This document shows, piece by piece, positions 1-5,109 of a DNA stretch of 10,065 bases. A program made the position numbers and the translations under genes. The notes under the pieces are model-generated. The model saw only the letters and a list, made by a program, of their open reading frames with translations. It was not told where the DNA came from and made no database searches. The stretch comes from Lysobacterales bacterium CG02_land_8_20_14_3_00_62_12. GTDB lineage: Bacteria > Pseudomonadota > Gammaproteobacteria > Xanthomonadales > Ahniellaceae. Position 1 is the first letter of the stretch. Each line of letters opens with the position of its first letter. The stretch is taken from positions 1 to 10,065 of the forward strand of contig PEUI01000337.1 in assembly GCA_002785585.1 (NCBI GenBank). The letters are read 5' to 3'.

Positions 1-117
1 GCGGTGAGTTCCACCGTGTCAGCCTGTGGAGAGGAAGGCTCTGGCCTTGGGCGCAAGCTCACGGCGAAACCAGCCTCGGTGAAGCAGGAATCCAGCAGCA
101 AAGCTACCTATGGTTAG
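1..117 (+). CDS. tnpB: 3' end of a TnpB-type (IS200/IS605 family) RNA-guided nuclease, cut by window start
   Basis: Frame 1 is open from the first base to TAG at 115-117 and gives 38 residues. They start AVSSTVSACGEEGSGL and later contain KPASVKQESS. This is the usual tail of IS200/IS605 TnpB (OrfB) proteins: the end of the RuvC/zinc-ribbon region, a short S-x-C-G-E stretch, then a basic linker with a K-Q-E motif just before the stop. TnpB is a nuclease guided by an omega-RNA encoded across the gene's own 3' end. Known family members cut DNA at the empty donor site and so help the element persist. The catalytic residues lie left of the window, so it cannot be judged whether the gene is intact. 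The tail is in frame with no internal stop. No tnpA is visible. The identification rests on the tail motif and gene-end architecture only. Confidence 0.72.
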   Translation, partial: AVSSTVSACGEEGSGLGRKLTAKPASVKQESSSKATYG

Positions 118-121
118 CTTT
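100..121 (+). repeat. Hairpin across the tnpB stop codon; candidate right-end/omega-RNA stem
   Basis: AAAGCTACC (100-108) pairs with GGTTAGCTTT (112-121) around a TAT loop, with one bulged base. The stem starts a few codons after the K-Q-E motif and covers the tnpB stop. IS200/IS605 right-end hairpins usually sit in this position, and the stem would also fall within an omega-RNA scaffold. No T-tract follows, so it does not look like an intrinsic terminator. The exact right end of the element is not resolved. Confidence 0.5.
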
Positions 122-208
122 GCGTAGGTATGGACGAACGGTTTCCGGCCAGTATCAATCTCAGATAAGCAGAGCTCGTGGCTTGCCCTGAATTGCCCCC
201 TGCGCCAA

Positions 209-229
209 CCCAGCAGTGGTTTCGCTGGG
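209..229 (+). repeat. Inverted repeat upstream of hicA
   Basis: CCCAGC (209-214) and GCTGGG (224-229) form a 6-bp stem around a 9-base loop. It lies in the gene-free stretch 118-285 between tnpB and hicA, about 20 bases upstream of the candidate -35 box. It could belong to the insertion-sequence end or be an operator for the toxin-antitoxin pair. Neither is shown by sequence alone, and short GC-rich repeats occur by chance. Confidence 0.25.
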
Positions 230-247
230 CGCCGTCGGCTGGCTCGC

Positions 248-276
248 TCGACAGGCGATGGCCTCGCCAGTAATAT
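248..276 (+). promoter_or_regulatory. Candidate sigma-70 promoter for hicAB
   Basis: TCGACA (248-253, one mismatch to TTGACA) is separated by 17 bases from TAATAT (271-276, four of six to TATAAT). The predicted start of transcription is about 283, almost on the hicA ATG at 286. The mRNA would then be nearly leaderless, or hicA would begin at ATG 304 or 316. The spacing is ideal but the -10 is only fair. Confidence 0.35.
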
Positions 277-285
277 CATCGCCCG

Positions 286-531
286 ATGATCCAGCCATTG
301 AAAATGCTGGCTGCGATGCGCAAGAATCCGCGCGATTGGCGTATCGGCGACTTGCTGGCGGTAGCGACGCACTGTGCCATTGCCTGCCGCAACGATGGCG
401 GAAGTCACCATGTATTTGGTTTTCCCGGCGTCGCACTGAAGGTTTGCGTGCCGACGCATAGGCCGATCAGACCGGTCTACGTCCGCCAGTTCTTGCTGTT
501 GGTCGATGCCGTCAAGGAGTTGCCGCAATGA
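286..531 (+). CDS. hicA: HicA-type toxin (putative mRNA interferase)
   Basis: This 81-residue protein has the HicA signature. It has a short N-terminal helix region with NPRDWRIGDLLAVA (residues 14-27), then GGSHHVFGFPG (38-48), which carries the family's G-S-H-x-x-F motif with the presumed catalytic His41, then a conserved basic C-terminal strand THRPIRPVYV (57-66). HicA toxins are small dsRNA-binding-fold RNases that cleave mRNA and are neutralised by HicB. The stop overlaps the start of the HicB gene as ATGA, which fits the toxin-first order usual for this pair. No good ribosome-binding site precedes ATG 286, and in-frame ATGs at 304 and 316 are alternatives. The homology region starts near residue 14, so all three remain possible. 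Toxin activity is inferred from family membership. Confidence 0.75.
   Translation: MIQPLKMLAAMRKNPRDWRIGDLLAVATHCAIACRNDGGSHHVFGFPGVALKVCVPTHRPIRPVYVRQFLLLVDAVKELPQ
514..519 (+). promoter_or_regulatory. Shine-Dalgarno of hicB, inside the hicA coding end
   Basis: AAGGAG lies 8 bases before the ATG at 528, within the last codons of hicA. It is one of the clearest ribosome-binding sites in the window and contrasts with the absence of one before hicA. This would favour antitoxin over toxin synthesis from the shared mRNA (inference). Confidence 0.7.
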
Positions 532-923
532 GCGTCATCAAGATTCCCAGAATCGTTCCACCGTATCCGTTCGATGCGTACGCGCATCTGGTCGAACCCG
601 TGTCAGCAGCGGATGGGGGCGGGTTTTTGCTGAGCTTTCCTGACCTGCCCGGCTGCCTGTCTGATGGGGCAACGATTGAAGCGGCAATTGCCAATGGCCG
701 TGATGCCTTCGTGTCCTGGATGTCAGCAGCGGCTGATATGGGCGCACCGATTCCGCCGCCACTCTATCGTCACGAGGGGGAGCGAAATCTCTCCGGTCGA
801 TTTGTTCAGCGCGTGCCGAAGACCTTACATGCGCGCTTGCAAGGCCGTGCCAAAGCCGAAGGCGTAAGCGTCAATCAATTGGTGACGACGTACATCGCCG
901 AATGCCTCGGGCGGGCGCGCTGA
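528..923 (+). CDS. hicB: HicB-type antitoxin
   Basis: The protein has 131 residues in two parts. The N-terminal part (about 17-80) is a HicB-like partial RNase-H fold with YAHLVEPV followed by GGGFLLSFPDLPGCLSDG, the conserved F-PDLPGC signature with a G-A-T-x-x-E-A-I continuation. The C-terminal part (about 91-129) matches the ribbon-helix-helix of the HicB family: RFVQRVPKTLHARL, then a helix ending in SVNQLVTTYIAE. HicB binds and blocks HicA and usually represses the operon through the C-terminal DNA-binding domain. The start at 528 is supported by AAGGAG eight bases upstream and by the ATGA overlap with hicA, which implies translational coupling. Both domains are complete, so the antitoxin looks functional. 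It ends 45 bases before the cca start, on the same strand. Confidence 0.82.
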   Translation: MSVIKIPRIVPPYPFDAYAHLVEPVSAADGGGFLLSFPDLPGCLSDGATIEAAIANGRDAFVSWMSAAADMGAPIPPPLYRHEGERNLSGRFVQRVPKTLHARLQGRAKAEGVSVNQLVTTYIAECLGRAR

Positions 924-958
924 TCCGGTGTTGATCGGCTGGTCGTGGTGATTTCCAT

Positions 959-963
959 GGAGG
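959..963 (+). promoter_or_regulatory. Shine-Dalgarno that selects the GTG start of cca
   Basis: GGAGG lies 5 bases before GTG at 969. The in-frame alternatives, GTG 945 and ATG 957, have no comparable site, and ATG 957 overlaps this motif. The site therefore points to 969, which also gives the family's standard N-terminus. Confidence 0.6.
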
Positions 964-968
964 TGGCT

Positions 969-2210
969 GTGCGGACTTATCTGGTCGGTGGTGCGGTGCG
1001 TGATCGTTTGCTCGGCCGTGCCGTCAAGGACCGCGATTATGTCGTGGTCGGCGAAACCCCGGACAGTATGCGTGCGCTGGGCTTTCGCCCGGTCGGCAAG
1101 GATTTTCCGGTATTCCTGCATCCGCAGTCAAACGAGGAATACGCGCTGGCGCGCAGCGAACGCAAGACCGCGCCGGGCTATCACGGTTTCGCGTTTGTCA
1201 CCGATGCCAGCGTTACGCTGGAAGCGGATCTGGCGCGGCGTGATCTGACCATCAATGCGATGGCCGAGGACGCCGACGGGCGCCTGCTGGATCCCTACGG
1301 CGGCGAGCGTGATTTGCGCGCGGGTTGCTTGCGCCATGTCACCGCGGCGTTTGCCGAGGATCCGGTGCGGGTGCTCAGGGTCGCCCGATTTGCGGCGCGT
1401 TACGCCGAGCTCGGCTTCCGCGTTGCGCCCGAAACCATCGCCTTGATGCGCGCCATGGTGGAACGGGGCGAAGTGCAGCATCTGGTGGCGGAACGGGTGT
1501 GGGCGGAGACCTGCAAAGCCTTGGCCGAATCGCGCCCGGGCGCGTTTATCCGCTGTCTGCGTGGCTGTGGCGCGTTGACGGTGGTGTTTCCGGAATTGGA
1601 TCGCTTGTATGGCGTGCCGCAGCGGATTCATTTTCATCCGGAGTTTGATAGTGGCGTGCATCTGGAATTGGCGCTGGACGCAGCCGCTGTGCTGGCACCC
1701 GGCGATGCCTTGGTCGGTTGGTGTGTGCTGACCCACGATCTTGGCAAGGCGCTCACGCCGCCTGGCGTGTTGCCCAAACACCTCGGCCACGAGTCGGCTG
1801 GGGTGCCGCTGGTGCGCGCCCTCGCGGAGCGGTTGCGGGTGCCCAAAGAGTTCGCGCAAATGGCCGTACACGTTTGTCGCGAGCACCTGAACCTGCATCG
1901 ATTGACGGAGTTGCGCGCCAGCACCGTGCTGGATCTGTTGCAGCGCGTTGATGCCTTCCGCAAGCCGGAGCGGTTACGGACCTTGCTGCTGGCCGGTGCC
2001 GCCGACCAGCGTGGGCGCGCCGGGGCAGTTGCCGCCAGCGCGCCGTATCCCGCCGCCGAGCTGTTGCCGCGTCTGCACCGGGCGGCGATGGCGGTGCGCG
2101 CGCAGGTTTTTGTTGATCAGGGATTGACCGGCACGGCGATTGCCACAGCGCTGCAGCAGGCGCGGTTGCGGGCGATCAGCGCCGAACGCGGCAATCCGGC
2201 AACGGCGTAA
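969..2210 (+). CDS. cca: Multifunctional CCA-adding enzyme (tRNA nucleotidyltransferase with HD domain)
   Basis: This enzyme adds or repairs the 3'-CCA of tRNAs in the cytoplasm from CTP and ATP without a nucleic-acid template. With the GTG start at 969 the protein has 413 residues, close to the 412 of E. coli Cca, and begins RTYLVGGAVRD as that family does. The nucleotidyltransferase head has GGAVRD (7-12), the metal-binding DRD with Asp21 and Asp23, the RRDLTINA motif (90-97), and EDPVRVLRVARFAARY (130-145). The C-terminal HD phosphohydrolase domain, which gives phosphatase and phosphodiesterase activities in the E. coli enzyme, is present with His256-Asp257 in LTHDLGK and a later HLGHESAG (271-278). 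The start is chosen for its ribosome-binding site and N-terminal match; ORF extension to 945 is possible. The gene follows hicB by 45 bases with no clear promoter and converges on the DMT gene 10 bases away. Confidence 0.95.
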   Translation: MRTYLVGGAVRDRLLGRAVKDRDYVVVGETPDSMRALGFRPVGKDFPVFLHPQSNEEYALARSERKTAPGYHGFAFVTDASVTLEADLARRDLTINAMAEDADGRLLDPYGGERDLRAGCLRHVTAAFAEDPVRVLRVARFAARYAELGFRVAPETIALMRAMVERGEVQHLVAERVWAETCKALAESRPGAFIRCLRGCGALTVVFPELDRLYGVPQRIHFHPEFDSGVHLELALDAAAVLAPGDALVGWCVLTHDLGKALTPPGVLPKHLGHESAGVPLVRALAERLRVPKEFAQMAVHVCREHLNLHRLTELRASTVLDLLQRVDAFRKPERLRTLLLAGAADQRGRAGAVAASAPYPAAELLPRLHRAAMAVRAQVFVDQGLTGTAIATALQQARLRAISAERGNPATA

Positions 2211-2220
2211 TTGGCGATGC

Positions 2221-3108
2221 CTACGGATGCTCGGCTTCCACATGCTGGCGTTCGTGGCGCAGCAGATACAGGCCGCTGACGATGATGAGTGCGGCGCCCA
2301 AATAAACCACCGCGTCCGGCAGGTGCTGCCAGAGCCACCAATCCAGCGCCAGCCCCCAAGCCAGGGCGGTGTATTCCAGGGGGGCAATCACCGCTGCCTG
2401 GGCGCGCCGGAAGGCTTCGGTGATGGCGTACTGGCCGACCGAACCGGTGATGGCCAGTACCAACAAACTCGGCCAGTCGCTGGTCCAGCGCAGTGGCTGC
2501 CAGTTGGGCCAGGCCAGCGCCGTGGCGCCCAGGCTCAGCATCAAGATCATCCAGAAGATCATGCTCGAGGTGGAATCGGTGCGTCCCAGAATGCGCACAC
2601 AGATCGCCGACAAGGCGTAACTGGCCGCCGACACCAGTACCGCCAGGCCGGCCAAGGTCAGCACGCCATCGCCGCGCGGCCGCAGCACGATCAACACGCC
2701 GATGAAGCCGATCCCGATGGCGATCCAGTGCTGGCGCTGCACGCGCTCGCCGAGCAGCGGTCCGGAACTCGCGGTAATCAACAACGGCGCGACAAAAAAT
2801 ATCGAGTAAGCCTCGGTCAAGGGCAGCCGTTTCAAGGCATAAGTAAAGCTCACCAGCATCACCACCGAGAGCGCCCCACGCAGCAGGTGCAGTGGCCAGC
2901 GGATCGCCACCAAGGCCCGGTAGCCGCCGAAAAAACCCACCCAGATCGTCACAATGGGCAACGTCGTCCAGCCGCGCAGGGCGGCCACTTGGGCCGCCGG
3001 ATAATGCTGGGAAAGCGTTTTCAGCGCGGCATCCATCAGCGAGAAAGTCGCCACCGCCAGCAGCATGAAGGCAGCCCCCCGAAGATTGTTCTTGCGCGCT
3101 TTTGTCAT
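2221..3108 (-). CDS. DMT-superfamily (EamA-type) inner-membrane transporter
   Basis: This 295-residue, very hydrophobic protein has about ten predicted membrane helices arranged as two EamA repeats, roughly 9-144 and 150-284. Typical features are the N-terminal helix GAAFMLLAVATFSLMDAALK, the R-G helix boundary (RGALSVVMLVSFTYALKRLP, 77-96), PLLGERV (117-123) at the end of repeat one, and AVIAPLEYTALAWGLALDWW (239-258) in repeat two. Members export small metabolites or amino acids; the substrate cannot be read from the sequence. Start ATG 3108 is chosen because the membrane domain begins a few residues later. The open frame runs on to 3321, but that extension is Arg/Pro/Ala-rich, non-hydrophobic and lacks family resemblance. 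It is the last gene of the minus-strand series, separated from nnrS by 239 bases. Its stop faces the cca stop at 10 bases. Confidence 0.88.
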   Translation of the reverse strand: MTKARKNNLRGAAFMLLAVATFSLMDAALKTLSQHYPAAQVAALRGWTTLPIVTIWVGFFGGYRALVAIRWPLHLLRGALSVVMLVSFTYALKRLPLTEAYSIFFVAPLLITASSGPLLGERVQRQHWIAIGIGFIGVLIVLRPRGDGVLTLAGLAVLVSAASYALSAICVRILGRTDSTSSMIFWMILMLSLGATALAWPNWQPLRWTSDWPSLLVLAITGSVGQYAITEAFRRAQAAVIAPLEYTALAWGLALDWWLWQHLPDAVVYLGAALIIVSGLYLLRHERQHVEAEHP

Positions 3109-3347
3109 CGGGGTCTCGAATCGGTGAACTGCGCTGGCACCGAAATGCCGGTGTCGATCAGCGCTACCGGGGATTTGGGCAGCTTGCCACCGATGCCGCT
3201 GATGCGGCGCACGGCGGGTATCGGCGCAGACCGATCCGCGCCGAAGCAGCGCGTCGGTCGCGGCGTCGTTCACCGGAAACCCAAGCGTAGCGCGGATGCT
3301 GAACTTCGGTGGCGCAGCCACCCTCGGTCAAGCGGCGGGCAAGCGCG
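3109..3347. other. Gene-free stretch between nnrS and the DMT gene, with inverted repeats
   Basis: No convincing gene is seen in these 239 bases. They contain a perfect 6-bp stem with a 3-base loop (GGTGGC 3308-3313, GCCACC 3317-3322), about 25 bases downstream of the nnrS stop. There is also a perfect 7-bp inverted repeat (TCGGCGC 3221-3227, GCGCCGA 3238-3244, 10-base loop) and a 5-bp one (CACCG 3138-3142, CGGTG 3149-3153) about 30 bases before the DMT start. None has a T-tract. The first could still end nnrS transcription or protect its 3' end. A promoter for the DMT gene may lie here but none stands out. Confidence 0.5.
3308..3322 (-). repeat. Short GC-rich hairpin downstream of nnrS
   Basis: Six perfect G/C-rich pairs around a GCA triloop lie about 25 bases after the nnrS stop on the minus strand. 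No run of T follows, so it is not a standard intrinsic terminator. A role in mRNA 3'-end stability or Rho-assisted ending is possible. Confidence 0.35.
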
Positions 3348-4607
3348 TCAGCCGATCTGGCCATCCACCCGTGGCGTCAGATAAATGAACGCCGAGCGCA
3401 GCACCCAGGGCAAAAACGCCAGCAACCAGCCGAGCGCCGCCAGTATTTGCCAGGCCATCGAATCCGGCAAAACCTCGGAGACAATACGCAGCGCCGCCAC
3501 CGCCTGCACCACAATAAAGGCAAACCCGGCGACCCGGCCCAGTTGCAGCGGCCGACCGGAATGGCCTTGCGTCACCCTGGTTACCATCGCTACCAGCAGA
3601 CTGCCGAAAAAGCCGATAAACAGCGCATGCGCCGGGCCACGCCCGAGCAGAAAGTCGCCGGTCGCGGCAAACCACAGGCTTTGGCCGGCATACAGCAAAA
3701 ACGCCGTCGGCAACCAGGCGAAACCGACCAGCAGCACTTTGAGCAGGGCGGGCATGGTTTGGCCGCGTGGCCACCATTGCCAGAGCAAGCCGCCGGTGAG
3801 CGCGGCCATCGGCAGGTCGGTCAGCCATAACCAGGGGTAGCCGTGGACCAGTTCCAGCCCCAGATGCGCGACTGCCAATGCCCAGAACAGGCCCAAGGTC
3901 CAAAGCGGATTGCGGCCGCGATAACCGGCGATCACGCGACTCGCGAAAAACGGCAGCATGCGATGGCAAACGCTGAAATAAATCGGCAGCAGCAAACCAA
4001 AGCCAGCGAACTTGATCGCCATGAACCACCATTGCGGATTACCGCTGAACCAAGCCGCGAACACCATCAGCAGGCCGAGCCAGCCGATGCCGAGTGCGGC
4101 CGCGCAACTGATCGCGTGCCAGGTCAGCGACGCGCTTTGCCAGAGCAGACGCAACAGCCAGACCAGGCCGGTGCTCCAGCCGATCAAGGTAAAGATGAAT
4201 CCCAGGGTCAATAGATGCGGCCACCCGAGCAGCCCGATCAAGGTCAGCAACTGCCCGCCAAACAGCCCGAGACCCACCGGCAGGTAATGCCACACGGTCA
4301 ATTCCGGCAAGTTCATCCAACGCGGAAACACGGTTAGCAAAAACCCGAACATAAACGGCGGCAGCACCTGGTACTGCATCACCAGCGCATGCATGAAACC
4401 CGCTGGCACCGAGGGTTGCGGCAGCGCCTGGCCACCCCAGCGGGTCTGTAGCAACCAGCCGGTCCACCACAGCATGGCCAGCAGCACATTGCTGGCGCCA
4501 ACAAAAAACAGCAGCCGATGCGGCGCTGCGGCCAACAGGCGTGGCGAGGGGGTCAGGTCGGGCTCGAATGCGTTCACCCGAGGAGTATGCAGCGTTGCCG
4601 ACAGCAT
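3348..4607 (-). CDS. nnrS: NnrS family membrane protein (nitric-oxide-related)
   Basis: With ATG 4607 the protein has 419 residues and about 12 membrane helices. NnrS hallmarks are present: APHRLLFFVGASNVLLAM (28-45), QYQVLPPFMFGFLLTVFPRW (78-97), HRMLPFFASRVI (215-226), and the signature HALFIGFFGSLLVAMVTRVT (328-347) followed by QGHSGRPL. NnrS proteins are heme- and copper-containing inner-membrane proteins linked to resistance to nitric oxide and other nitrosative stress, and in studied bacteria are often induced by NO-responsive FNR-family or NorR regulators. Start choice is uncertain: ATG 4607 lacks a good ribosome-binding site, while GTG 4577 (409 residues) would begin 17 residues before the APHR motif and fits a FNR-type site at 4612-4625. 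The further upstream open frame to 4808 overlaps the neighbouring gene and is unlikely. No denitrification gene is in the window. Confidence 0.92.
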   Translation of the reverse strand: MLSATLHTPRVNAFEPDLTPSPRLLAAAPHRLLFFVGASNVLLAMLWWTGWLLQTRWGGQALPQPSVPAGFMHALVMQYQVLPPFMFGFLLTVFPRWMNLPELTVWHYLPVGLGLFGGQLLTLIGLLGWPHLLTLGFIFTLIGWSTGLVWLLRLLWQSASLTWHAISCAAALGIGWLGLLMVFAAWFSGNPQWWFMAIKFAGFGLLLPIYFSVCHRMLPFFASRVIAGYRGRNPLWTLGLFWALAVAHLGLELVHGYPWLWLTDLPMAALTGGLLWQWWPRGQTMPALLKVLLVGFAWLPTAFLLYAGQSLWFAATGDFLLGRGPAHALFIGFFGSLLVAMVTRVTQGHSGRPLQLGRVAGFAFIVVQAVAALRIVSEVLPDSMAWQILAALGWLLAFLPWVLRSAFIYLTPRVDGQIG

Positions 4608-4611
4608 CGCC

Positions 4612-4625
4612 TTGATGCAGATCAG
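4612..4625 (-). promoter_or_regulatory. FNR/DNR-family box at nnrS
   Basis: TTGATGCAGATCAG on the plus strand matches the FNR-family palindrome TTGAT-N4-ATCAA at nine of ten positions. Its centre is at 4618.5. If transcription starts at 4577 the centre is at -41.5, the standard class II activator position, and CATACT (4589-4584, minus strand, four of six to TATAAT) falls exactly at -12 to -7. Regulators of this family (FNR, DNR/NnrR) control NO and anaerobic genes. If translation starts at ATG 4607 instead, the box lies inside the leader. Confidence 0.45.
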
Positions 4626-4688
4626 CCGCAGCCAAATCGCCAATTTATGCCGATGTCCACTCCGGCCTGGCAGTGCGCTTGGGCAAGC

Positions 4689-4704
4689 ACCCGAAAGCCC
4701 GGGT
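4689..4704 (-). repeat. Small hairpin after the small membrane protein gene
   Basis: ACCCG (4689-4693) and CGGGT (4700-4704) form a 5-bp stem with a 6-base loop, starting 12 bases after the stop of the gene at 4717-5109. It is GC-rich but without a T-tract, so termination here is uncertain. It lies in the 109-base gap that should also hold the nnrS promoter. Confidence 0.25.
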
Positions 4705-4716
4705 AGCGCGCGCGAC

Positions 4717-5109
4717 CTAGCTTGACGCAGCGGAGTCCAGCGGCGCCGGCGCCACCCGCCGATGCCAGTGGCTGCGACGGCCGCTGTGCAAGTCGACCAA
4801 CTCGGCAATCAGCACGCAGCGCAGAGTTCCGACCGGCAGTTCGACGATCTCTGACTGGCCAGCGCGCAAGATCAATTCCGCTGGCCCCACCGGTTCGATT
4901 TCGGTGTCGCGCACGGCGAGCACGCGCAGACCTTGCAACAGCAAATCACAGCTCGCACGGATCACCAAACGCCCGCCGTGCTGGCTGCATTCAATCTGAT
5001 TGCGCAACAGCAAGCGACGCCATATCGGTATCGCCGACACGGTGCCGCGCAGGATGCCAAACAAAAACATCCAGAATTTGATGAACAGCGCAATCAGCAG
5101 TTCGATCAT
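4717..5109 (-). CDS. Small membrane-anchored protein of unknown function
   Basis: I do not recognise this 130-residue protein. Residues 1-25 are strongly hydrophobic (IELLIALFIKFWMFLFGIL and onward) and look like an uncleaved membrane anchor. The remainder (about 35-118) alternates polar and beta-branched residues, with RLVIRASCDLLLQGLRVLAV (47-66) and SEIVELPVGTLRCVLIAEL (86-104), suggesting a small beta-rich domain. The Arg-rich stretch RRLLLRNQIE after the anchor suggests, by the positive-inside rule, that the domain is cytoplasmic. The tail is Pro/Ala/Ser-rich. Its ATG overlaps the TGA of the upstream YheT-like hydrolase as ATGA. No separate ribosome-binding site is obvious, so translation is probably coupled. 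The tight link suggests a partner or membrane tether for the hydrolase or the acyltransferase two genes up (inference). Clean gene-end overlap supports it being real. Confidence 0.7.
   Translation of the reverse strand: MIELLIALFIKFWMFLFGILRGTVSAIPIWRRLLLRNQIECSQHGGRLVIRASCDLLLQGLRVLAVRDTEIEPVGPAELILRAGQSEIVELPVGTLRCVLIAELVDLHSGRRSHWHRRVAPAPLDSAASS

Noticed and set aside
19..528. 169-codon open frame on the minus strand across tnpB tail, gap and hicA
   Set aside because: It is antisense to the HicA-like gene and the TnpB tail, has no recognisable motif, is Arg-rich and lacks a good initiation signal. The plus-strand genes explain the region.
1128..1898. Long minus-strand frame inside cca
   Set aside because: It mirrors cca codons; its His/Gln/Arg-rich composition is typical of antisense reading in GC-rich DNA.
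2140..3384. 414-codon plus-strand frame opposite the DMT gene
   Set aside because: It is the antisense shadow of a membrane protein gene (Gln/Arg/His-rich, no domain), while the minus strand gives clear EamA helices.
4608..4808. N-terminal extension of nnrS to 4808
   Set aside because: It would overlap the small membrane protein gene in another frame, and the added sequence is Arg/Ser/Ala-rich and unlike NnrS N-termini.
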